Notes under the pieces: generated by a model
What the model was told of the DNA's origin: nothing
Database searches by the model: none
The model's input: the letters and a program-made list of their open reading frames with translations, nothing else
From: Lutimonas halocynthiae
GTDB lineage: Bacteria; Bacteroidota; Bacteroidia; Flavobacteriales; Flavobacteriaceae
Reading direction: 5' to 3'
Assembly (NCBI RefSeq): GCF_030409835.1
Contig: NZ_JAUFQO010000004.1
Span: 62,001 to 126,000 of the forward strand
DNA: 64,000 nt
Position numbers and translations under genes: made by a program
Shown here: in pieces, positions 25,710-33,699 of the stretch
How the letters are laid out: each line of letters opens with the position of its first letter
Position numbering within the stretch: the stretch's first letter is position 1

Positions 25710-28700
25710 CTAGTTATGAAAATATACGTTGTCAACATATACAGTATTGTTTCCAGTTGGTACACCAACAAAAATGATTTGTGCAATATTGGCTCTTGTC
25801 GTTAAACCTGTGAAATCTGATAGATCTAAATCCAGACTAACCCATTCTCCCTGGGCAGGGCTGGTAATCGTAATTTCATGTTCCACATCATCTCCTCCAC
25901 CAAATCCACCATCAGCTCCAAAATCAACAAGTTTCACTTTAAACTCAGTAAAGTCAGCAGACCATACATCAAGATGGAATTGTGTCATTAAAGTAGCGTC
26001 TATCTGAGCAGTTACAGTCTCGATTCCTACGAAATCCAAAGCACTGTACTTTTTAGTTGCATTACCATCAACAGCAACGTCTTCAAGTGTTGCAGAAGAC
26101 CAATCGGTTCTCCAAGTATCAACTGTAACATCATCATAAGCATCACTAAACATTGAAATTACATTGGCAGCTGCCACTCCAGGTGCTGGCGCAGCAGTGG
26201 TTGGTTCTGTTGCCGGTGTTCCACCTCCGGTACCATCGTTATAGAAATAAACATTATCAACAAAAACCGTATTACTTCCCGTTGGAGCACCTACAAATAT
26301 ATACTGTGCAATATGCCCTCTTGCAGTCAATCCGGTGAATTCACTCATTGGAATATCCAAACTAACCCATTCTTCTTGAGAAGGATTGTCAATAGTGATT
26401 TCATGTTCTGAATCATCTCCTCCTCCAAACATTCCATCAGCTCCAAAATCAACTAACTTAACTTTAAAAGTTGTAAAATCAGCAGACCATACATCAGTTC
26501 TAAAATGAGTCATGTTACTCGCATCAACTGTTGAAGAAACCGTTTCAATTCCTACAAAATCTAAAGCACTGTATTTTTTCATTGCACTTCCATCAATGGT
26601 AACATCTTCAAGCGTAGCTGATGACCAATCTGTTCTCCAAGTGTCAACTGTAACATCCGTGTAAGCATCGCTGAATAAAGATGTAACATTCGCCTGATCT
26701 TGTCCTGGAGTTGGTGCAGCAGTTGTTGGTTCGTCAGATCCACCACCACTACTTGATGACAACGTAATATTATCAAAATAGACTATGTTATCCTGCGTTC
26801 TCGCATCGAAGTCTGGAAATACTACGATTGCGTCAATATCAGTAGAAGAAGGCTCTCCTATTTTACCTGAAAAATCAAATACAATTTCTTCCCATTCGTT
26901 TACCTTGGTGTTTTTTATTTTTATTTCACCAGTAGATGCTTTATTTGACTCAAATTTAATTCCTACATCACTAATTACAGATTTCCAAACCATGATGGAT
27001 ACTGTACTATTTGATGCATCAAGCGTGAATTTTTGACTCAATTGAGTTACTGTTCCGGCATAATCTGCCCCACCAAATGGTGCTGTGAATTTAGCAACAG
27101 TTGCTGTAGCATTGGCTCCTGACATATCAGGATTAGCAATTACTTCTAATGGAGGAGTATCTGCTTCGAAAACATCCCATTTAGAGCTTCCACCTGTTTC
27201 AGGCGTTTCAAAGTCTATAGGAAAGCTTGTTGGTCCTGCTGTACCTCCGCCATTATCATCACCAGCTACTTGTTTTAAGTTATCAAAATAATAAACAGCA
27301 TCATCACAAGCATTATCTCTGTCAAAGTATACAATTATACTCTTGAAAGTCTTATCTGAATGTGCTGAGAAATCAAATGTTAGTTCTTCCCACTCACCTA
27401 CTTTAGACATGTCTTGATTAATCGCAACCAGAGGATCTGTGTTAGGGAAAGGTTCAAATTCTAACTGTAACGTAACAGTTGTTGTTTTAGACTCACCATA
27501 AACCATCAACTTAAATGCTTTATTAGGAGCGCTCGTAAGATCTATCGCATTAGCTAGGGGTTTACCAACACCTGACCAGGTTTCGCAACCAGCTGTCTTA
27601 ATATAACTCTGTACATTACAACTTTCGTTGATACCTGTGGCCTTAGGGTTGTCTACTATTTCAGAAGCAATGTTTCCGAATGGCTCAAAGCTATGCGCAA
27701 TATCTTTTGTTTTAAAGGTCCAATTGATATCTCCATTTGCAGGATCAATATTCTCTTCTGTTTCTTCAACACAATTCAAGTCAGCAGCTTCTTGTTCAAT
27801 ATCATCAAGATAGAATGTACCCGCTGATTCTCCAGGTCCATCAATAAAGATAACCATCGTGCCATATTTACCTGTTGGTACAAATGGCTGTCCATTAGTT
27901 TCATCTCCGTCTATAAAACTCTTAACTGCATCAGTAGCATAATTAAAACTCAATAATTCCCATCCTGTACCACCATGGGTTGCAGTTACTTCATTTTCTC
28001 TTTCACCATCTACACCACCTTCAAATTTCAACAATACTGGTAGCGTTACGTCTGACCAAAATTTAATAGTAATGGTTTTGTTTTCTCCACCAAAATCAAC
28101 CGGTGTTCCAAGATCAGCAGCCACTCCTTCCCAGTTCACACCAGAATTTGTTACGGCACCTACTTTTGATGCTTCAGCATTTACGCCTGATAAATCAGGA
28201 TTGTCAACTACTTCAAATGTAGTTCCGCCAAATGTTCCAAAAGCATAGTTCACTGCTGGGTCATCAAAAGTAATAGGCAAAGCCATAGCTCCTGATGCAT
28301 CTCCTATAGTTATATCTTCAGTGTATTCCAATGTTTCAGCACTCGCCCCTTTGGCAACTACTCTCACTGTATAATCTCCAGATACTTCATAAATATGCTC
28401 AATTTCGCTATCAGGCATCAATTGAGATGGTTCTTCATCTTCCACATCTCCAAAATAAACATCAAACATAGTTGCGTTGTCAGCACTTGCGCTTACTTTT
28501 ATTAATTTTGGATTAGGATTGCTTTGATCTATGGTAACCTCCAAATTCTCTGGAGCACTAAATGACACATTAATCACTTGTGTAAACTCACTTGTCAATG
28601 CAGTTGATCCAACTCCTACAACTCTTACGCTAAATTGACCTTCAGCATAAACGTGATCAAGCGAACCTCCTGGGGTTACCACCTCTGGTGTTTCATCTTC

Positions 28701-28913
28701 AACGTCTCCAAAGTAGACATTAAACTCTTGTGCTCCTTCTCCTGAAGGAGTTACAGTTACCAGTCCTGAATCATCCTGAGCGATTTCAAAAACACTCGTG
28801 ACGTTTGTCGGAGCAGATATTTCTTGAAAAGCATAAGAGACCTCGTTATCTTCACAAGCAATAAATGCCGATCCAAAAATAATTAATACTAAAAGGGTTT
28901 TTAAATATTTCAT
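25710..28913 (-). CDS. Multimodular surface glycan-binding lipoprotein (SusE/F position)
   Basis: 1067 residues with a lipoprotein signal ending AFIAC. After it come two related Ig/PKD-like domains (about 30-120 and 120-205, each with a VYFGDVEDE segment), then five beta-sandwich modules resembling carbohydrate-binding modules: about 207-375, 395-560, 567-725, 740-895 and 915-1067. The last two are a recent tandem duplication (unit 525 bp, 175 codons; identical runs such as VDTWRTDWSSATLEDV and KYSALDFVGIETV). Ser/Gly/Thr-rich linkers separate modules 3, 4 and 5. No catalytic motif is visible. Directly downstream of susD, so the predicted role is to capture laminarin at the cell surface. Binding is inferred from position and fold; I did not recognise a named CBM family. 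Confidence 0.82.
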   Translation of the reverse strand: MKYLKTLLVLIIFGSAFIACEDNEVSYAFQEISAPTNVTSVFEIAQDDSGLVTVTPSGEGAQEFNVYFGDVEDETPEVVTPGGSLDHVYAEGQFSVRVVGVGSTALTSEFTQVINVSFSAPENLEVTIDQSNPNPKLIKVSASADNATMFDVYFGDVEDEEPSQLMPDSEIEHIYEVSGDYTVRVVAKGASAETLEYTEDITIGDASGAMALPITFDDPAVNYAFGTFGGTTFEVVDNPDLSGVNAEASKVGAVTNSGVNWEGVAADLGTPVDFGGENKTITIKFWSDVTLPVLLKFEGGVDGERENEVTATHGGTGWELLSFNYATDAVKSFIDGDETNGQPFVPTGKYGTMVIFIDGPGESAGTFYLDDIEQEAADLNCVEETEENIDPANGDINWTFKTKDIAHSFEPFGNIASEIVDNPKATGINESCNVQSYIKTAGCETWSGVGKPLANAIDLTSAPNKAFKLMVYGESKTTTVTLQLEFEPFPNTDPLVAINQDMSKVGEWEELTFDFSAHSDKTFKSIIVYFDRDNACDDAVYYFDNLKQVAGDDNGGGTAGPTSFPIDFETPETGGSSKWDVFEADTPPLEVIANPDMSGANATATVAKFTAPFGGADYAGTVTQLSQKFTLDASNSTVSIMVWKSVISDVGIKFESNKASTGEIKIKNTKVNEWEEIVFDFSGKIGEPSSTDIDAIVVFPDFDARTQDNIVYFDNITLSSSSGGGSDEPTTAAPTPGQDQANVTSLFSDAYTDVTVDTWRTDWSSATLEDVTIDGSAMKKYSALDFVGIETVSSTVDASNMTHFRTDVWSADFTTFKVKLVDFGADGMFGGGDDSEHEITIDNPSQEEWVSLDIPMSEFTGLTARGHIAQYIFVGAPTGSNTVFVDNVYFYNDGTGGGTPATEPTTAAPAPGVAAANVISMFSDAYDDVTVDTWRTDWSSATLEDVAVDGNATKKYSALDFVGIETVTAQIDATLMTQFHLDVWSADFTEFKVKLVDFGADGGFGGGDDVEHEITITSPAQGEWVSLDLDLSDFTGLTTRANIAQIIFVGVPTGNNTVYVDNVYFHN
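25713..26762 (-). repeat. Tandem 525-bp duplication inside the glycan-binding lipoprotein gene
   Basis: Two in-frame units (about 25713-26237 and 26238-26762) encode modules 5 and 4 of the lipoprotein. Matching landmarks, for example the stretch beginning CAAT(C)xGTTCTCCAAG at 26101 and 26626, are exactly 525 bp apart. The copies remain very similar at DNA level, so the duplication is young or kept alike by recombination. Confidence 0.8.
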
Positions 28914-28934
28914 CTTTCTTCTTTTTATTTATTT

Positions 28935-30398
28935 TTAATAACCGGGGTTTTGTGCCCAACGATCTCCTGCTAATTCTATTTCTATTGAAGGAATTGGGAA
29001 CAATTCGTGTTTCCCACTTGTAAATCCTTGAATTTCTTGTGCGGCTCTGCCAGTTCTTACCAGATCAAAAAATTGATGACCTTCACCCAACAATTCCAAA
29101 CGTCTTTCTTGATAAATGGCACTTGTTAATGATGTACCTGTCTCATTTGATTCTGCTAATCCAGCTCTAACTCTTACACGATTCAAATAAAGCAGTGCCT
29201 TACTGTCATCAAGACCACCTCTATTATATGCTTCTGCAGCCATTAACAATACATCTGCCAGACGAATTGCTCTGTAATTATTAGGATTAGTAAGATTCGC
29301 ATCTCCTGTATTCAAATCACCTTGACGTGCTATATATTTTCTGTTAAAAAATCCGGTATGCTCATATCCTTCTGCATAAGTTGCTCCGGTTTCTGCAGAC
29401 CAGGCAACAATATCAAGAATGGCAACATCCTTACGCAAGTCAGCTGCTTCATACTGATCAGCTGCTTCTTGTGTTGGCACATTAAAGCTAAATCCTGAAT
29501 CAAATGTAGGACCACTATAGTTTCTGATACCGTTAAAACCAACTGCTACATTCCCTTCACTACATTGAAGACATCCAAACCCGGCTCCCTCTTTATCAGT
29601 GTACTGCACTTCAAAGATGGATTCGTTATTGTTTTCTCCTTCTTGTTCAAAAATCGTATTGTAATCAGTTGTTAAAGTATAAGGCCCGGCAATCACTTGC
29701 TCAAAGGCACCAGCTGCATCTGAAAATTTTTCCTGATACAAATAGATCTTACCCAGAAGCGCTTGAGCTGCACCTTTTGTAGCACGTCCTGTTTCTGCTT
29801 CTTCCCATGATACTGGTAAATTTTCAGAAGCGAAAATCAAATCACTCTCTAACTGAGCATAAATTTCTGCTTTTGGTGTTCTGTCTAATTCAAACTGATC
29901 ACCAAACTGAATTCTTTTATCAACTGCAAACGGAACATCTCCGAACCATTTGACCAATTCAAAATAATAGTAAGCTCTTAAAAAACGGGCTTGAGCAAGT
30001 ACTTCATTTTTATTGGTAAATTCTGTTTTGCCTTGAAACTCCATGATATAATTCGCACGATTTACTCCTGCGTACATCCAACTCCATATATCTCTGAGTT
30101 GCGCGTTAACAGGTGTATGAATCATGTCATCAATTTCTTGGATTCCAACGACATCATTTGCGCTTTCACCACCAGCTAAGGTATTGTTCGAAGCAATTTC
30201 TCCGAGCATGACATTTATATATGAAGATTGTAAAAGATCATATGCTCCTATTAAAGCCTCCTGATAGTCACCTTCGCTATTAAAATAGTCTTCAGAATTC
30301 TGATCCTGCGATTCAACATCCACAAAATCATCACTGCATGACGTAACTATTGTAAATACAAATACAAATAGTATTGATGTTATTTTAAGTGTTTTCAT
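28935..30398 (-). CDS. susD: SusD/RagB-family glycan-binding lipoprotein
   Basis: 487 residues, lipoprotein signal ending TIVTSC, then the SusD fold: NSEGDYQEALIGAYDLLQ near the N-terminus, the helical TPR core with ARFLRAYYYFELVKWFGDVP, and the C-terminal RRLELLGEGHQFFDLVRTG typical of the family. SusD caps the SusC barrel at the outer surface and helps hand the oligosaccharide over. The gene ends 21 bases before the lipoprotein gene and follows susC by five bases. Confidence 0.95.
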   Translation of the reverse strand: MKTLKITSILFVFVFTIVTSCSDDFVDVESQDQNSEDYFNSEGDYQEALIGAYDLLQSSYINVMLGEIASNNTLAGGESANDVVGIQEIDDMIHTPVNAQLRDIWSWMYAGVNRANYIMEFQGKTEFTNKNEVLAQARFLRAYYYFELVKWFGDVPFAVDKRIQFGDQFELDRTPKAEIYAQLESDLIFASENLPVSWEEAETGRATKGAAQALLGKIYLYQEKFSDAAGAFEQVIAGPYTLTTDYNTIFEQEGENNNESIFEVQYTDKEGAGFGCLQCSEGNVAVGFNGIRNYSGPTFDSGFSFNVPTQEAADQYEAADLRKDVAILDIVAWSAETGATYAEGYEHTGFFNRKYIARQGDLNTGDANLTNPNNYRAIRLADVLLMAAEAYNRGGLDDSKALLYLNRVRVRAGLAESNETGTSLTSAIYQERRLELLGEGHQFFDLVRTGRAAQEIQGFTSGKHELFPIPSIEIELAGDRWAQNPGY

Positions 30399-30403
30399 AG
30401 TTA

Positions 30404-33400
30404 TTAAAATTTAAGATTTACACCTAACATATAGGTTCTTGGAACAGGATAAAATCCTTGATCTATACCTCCTCCAATAGGTTCACCGGTAGATGCCGAT
30501 GGGTCATATCCTGTATACTTTGTAAATGTATATGCGTTATTAACTGAAGTGTATAATCTGAATTTGTCAATACCCTTCGAATTATCTGTGTTAAATGTAT
30601 AGCCCAATTGAATATTTTGAATTCTCAAATAGGAACCATCTTCTACATAAAAGTCTGAAAACAATCCGTTTGAATTGGCTCCTGTAGTAACTCTATGGAA
30701 CGAATCAGTACTACCTTCACCAGTCCACCTATTCAAAAAATAAGCACTTCTGTTCGTCAAGGGTTGGTTACGCTCATAATTTCTGACAATCTCATTGCCT
30801 ATTGAAGCGAAAAAGTACATTCCAAAATCCCAACGTTTATAGTTCATTCCTAAATTAAGACCCATGGTCCATGGTGCAATCGGATCTCCAATATAAGTTC
30901 TGTCATCCTCGTTAATCTGTCCGTCATTATTTGTATCAACATAGCGCAAGTCTCCGGGTGAAGCATTGGTTTGCGTAGCATGACTAGCAACTTCATCTTC
31001 ATTTTGAAAAACACCATCGGTTTTAAGTCCATAGAAATAACCAATAGGCTGACCAACTTCCATCCTTGATGGTGGCTCTTGTCCTACACCGAATGAACCT
31101 CCGGTAACAAAACCATTGTCGCTTGACACAAAAGTTACTTCATTGTTTAGATACGTCATGTTATAACTGATATTGAATCTAAAATCATCTGAGATATCTT
31201 CTCTATAAGCGATCTGAAATTCAAATCCTTTATTTTCAACAGACCCGGCATTGACAATAGGCGGTCTTGAACCAGGAGCAGCTGCTCCTAAGATTCCTGA
31301 AACCTGAGGAACCAATAATAAATCATCTGTCGTTTTATTAAAGTAATCCATCGTGACATCAATCTTGTTATCCAAAAATTTCATATCAAGACCAATATCA
31401 AGTGTTTTTTGTTTTTCCCATTGTATCTCTGGATTGGCCAAAGCTCCTTCGGCCTTACCGTAGATCAATTCATCATTTAAAACATAGGTAGCTTCTCCAT
31501 TTAGAAGAGAGACATAACCATAATCAGGAATACGATCATTACCAACGATTCCGTAACTCCCTCTCAATTTTAAGAAATTAAGCCATGAGGTTTTCTCCAT
31601 AAAAGATTCATCTGTCATGACCCATCCCGCTGAAACCGATGGAAAATAACCAGCTCTGTTTTCAGGACCAAATCTTGTAGATGCATCTCTACGCAAAACA
31701 ACAGATATCAAATACTTTCCTTTGTAATCGTATTGGGCTCTTGTGAAATACGAAAGTAATCTTGTATCATATGTGTCACCTCCGTTTATATAATTATCCA
31801 CAACATCTGATGCATTCTCAATACTGGCATTTTCAAAAGAGTTATCAGGAATATCAAATCCTGTAAATCCAGAAAACTGACCCGTTGATTGAAATACAGA
31901 CATCGCAAGAAGCGCTGTAAGGTTATGTGTATCCGCCCAACTGTTTTTATAAGTTACAAAATTGTCCCAAGTATAATCTCTGTAGATATTCTGGTATTCA
32001 TTAACACTATTTCTAGTAACATTAAATACCTTTCCTGAACCATAATATACTTCAGGCATAAATACCTTTCCTGTTACTTCCGAATAGTTGAACTGAAACC
32101 TTGATTCAGCAGTAAAATGCTCTAAAAATGAATAGTTCAAACCAACGACTCCGGTAATCTTGTCTACATGGGTTTCATTAAAGGTGTTTTCAATTTGAGC
32201 TACTGGATTAATTACTTCATTTCCTAAGCCTTCTGCCAAGGTGTATTCTCCATTTGCATCTGTTACTGTCAAATCTGGAGCCATATTCAAAGCATTAAAC
32301 AAAACCGAACCCAAAGCGTTTTCAGAAAGATTCTTTCTGTTCGTCTTTGTATAGATAGCAGAGGTATTCAATTTGAAATTCTTCAAAAAATCCAAGTTAT
32401 AATTAACCCTACCTGTAAAACGATTGAAGTTAGCATCACTACCACCAACTATACCGTCTTGAGTCAAATAAGAAGTTCCAACAGAAAGTTTTGAATCTTC
32501 CCAACCCTTATTCACTGCAAAATTTACATTTGCAATAGGAGCTGTCTGGAATATTTCATTTTGCCAGTCAGTTCCTTTTCCTAGTGTGGTAAAGTCACTG
32601 TATGGAGGAGTATCTCCACCTGCTGCATAACTTTCATTAACCAGCACGCCATATTCTGTTGCATTTAAAGACGGAATTTTTCTGGTTGTTTCTTGTATAC
32701 CAGCATAAGTATCCAAATCAAATTTTAAGTCACTGCTTTTGGTACCTGATTTAGTTGTAATCAGTATTACTCCATTTGCAGCCCTAACTCCATATATACC
32801 TGCCGTAGCATCCTTCAGTACATTTATACTTTCTATATCATTAGGATTAATAACACTTAAGTCTTCAATCACAGCTCCATCTACAAGTATAAGTGGATCA
32901 TTATTACCATTTGTTGTAACACCCCTGATTCGAATATTAGAGGAACTACCTGGAGAACCTGAATTAGATGTAATATTCACACCTGATACCTGCCCTTGCA
33001 GTGCTTGTTCCACCCTAACCGGGTTTAATTTCTCAATGGTTTCAGACCCCACAACTGCAACTGCACCGGTGATCTCCTTTTTAGACTGGGTTCCATAACC
33101 AATCAATATCACTTCATCCAAAGACTCCGCATCTTCGATTAAAGTAATGTTTAACGCATCAGCATTCTCGATTTGAACCTCATAGGTTTCAAAGCCTATA
33201 TAAGAAAAAACGAGAACTGAAGAAATAGGAACATCTTCGAGAACGAAGTTTCCATCAAAATCAGTGGCTGTTCCAGTACTTGTTCCTTTAATCAAAATAC
33301 TAACACCTGGTAAAGGAGAATCAGCACCTTCATTAACCGCTCCTGTTACTGTTACATTTTGAGCCGCAGCCGAAACAACAATAAAAAGGAAAACGAAAAA

Positions 33401-33418
33401 AATTATTTTTGACTTCAT
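30404..33418 (-). CDS. susC: SusC-type TonB-dependent outer-membrane transporter
   Basis: 1004 residues from Met at 33418. The frame extends 22 codons further upstream, but only this start gives a signal peptide (MKSKIIFFVFLFIVVSAAAQ). Order: carboxypeptidase-like N-terminal extension (PLPGVSILIKGTSTGTATD), plug domain with GSPGSSSNIRIRGV and DPLILVDGAVI, then the 22-strand barrel ending RTYMLGVNLKF. It imports glucan oligosaccharides into the periplasm with energy from TonB-ExbBD. It is the first gene of the susC-susD-SGBP-GH16 operon; the region in front of it carries several candidate regulator half-sites. Confidence 0.95.
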   Translation of the reverse strand: MKSKIIFFVFLFIVVSAAAQNVTVTGAVNEGADSPLPGVSILIKGTSTGTATDFDGNFVLEDVPISSVLVFSYIGFETYEVQIENADALNITLIEDAESLDEVILIGYGTQSKKEITGAVAVVGSETIEKLNPVRVEQALQGQVSGVNITSNSGSPGSSSNIRIRGVTTNGNNDPLILVDGAVIEDLSVINPNDIESINVLKDATAGIYGVRAANGVILITTKSGTKSSDLKFDLDTYAGIQETTRKIPSLNATEYGVLVNESYAAGGDTPPYSDFTTLGKGTDWQNEIFQTAPIANVNFAVNKGWEDSKLSVGTSYLTQDGIVGGSDANFNRFTGRVNYNLDFLKNFKLNTSAIYTKTNRKNLSENALGSVLFNALNMAPDLTVTDANGEYTLAEGLGNEVINPVAQIENTFNETHVDKITGVVGLNYSFLEHFTAESRFQFNYSEVTGKVFMPEVYYGSGKVFNVTRNSVNEYQNIYRDYTWDNFVTYKNSWADTHNLTALLAMSVFQSTGQFSGFTGFDIPDNSFENASIENASDVVDNYINGGDTYDTRLLSYFTRAQYDYKGKYLISVVLRRDASTRFGPENRAGYFPSVSAGWVMTDESFMEKTSWLNFLKLRGSYGIVGNDRIPDYGYVSLLNGEATYVLNDELIYGKAEGALANPEIQWEKQKTLDIGLDMKFLDNKIDVTMDYFNKTTDDLLLVPQVSGILGAAAPGSRPPIVNAGSVENKGFEFQIAYREDISDDFRFNISYNMTYLNNEVTFVSSDNGFVTGGSFGVGQEPPSRMEVGQPIGYFYGLKTDGVFQNEDEVASHATQTNASPGDLRYVDTNNDGQINEDDRTYIGDPIAPWTMGLNLGMNYKRWDFGMYFFASIGNEIVRNYERNQPLTNRSAYFLNRWTGEGSTDSFHRVTTGANSNGLFSDFYVEDGSYLRIQNIQLGYTFNTDNSKGIDKFRLYTSVNNAYTFTKYTGYDPSASTGEPIGGGIDQGFYPVPRTYMLGVNLKF

Positions 33419-33530
33419 ACAATTAAATTTGAATCTGAAAATTAATTGACATGAACACCTTTTCAATAAAAAAAGCCTATACAAAAAACATACGGCTCAA
33501 TTCAGCTTTAAGATAATTGAGTATAGAATA

Positions 33531-33586
33531 GTGACAAAATAGTATCGAAAATACCGATATAATTGGTATTTGGAGAGATGGGTATT
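33531..33586 (-). promoter_or_regulatory. Candidate regulator sites upstream of susC
   Basis: Between the regulator gene and susC lie an inverted repeat AAATACC-N9-GGTATTT (33549-33555 with 33565-33571) and a further GGTATT at 33581, so AATACC/GGTATT half-sites recur every 15-16 bp. Next to them, on the minus strand, is GATACTATTTTGTCA (33545 to 33531), identical to the motif at 4803-4817 but in the opposite orientation relative to its gene. No convincing TAnnTTTG box could be found in front of susC. Confidence 0.45.
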
Positions 33587-33699
33587 GAAATAATAAAGAA
33601 TAAAATAAAATATAAAAAACCACCTATACAAGGCTGAAATTGGTGTTTGTTGTAGTAATGTTGTAGTAAAATTGACTTATTGTTAACACCTGTAGGGTC

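Noticed and set aside
25729-27813. Several open frames of 60-90 codons on the plus strand across the glycan-binding lipoprotein gene
   Set aside because: They lie antisense to a well-supported gene, carry no recognisable motif and follow from its codon composition.
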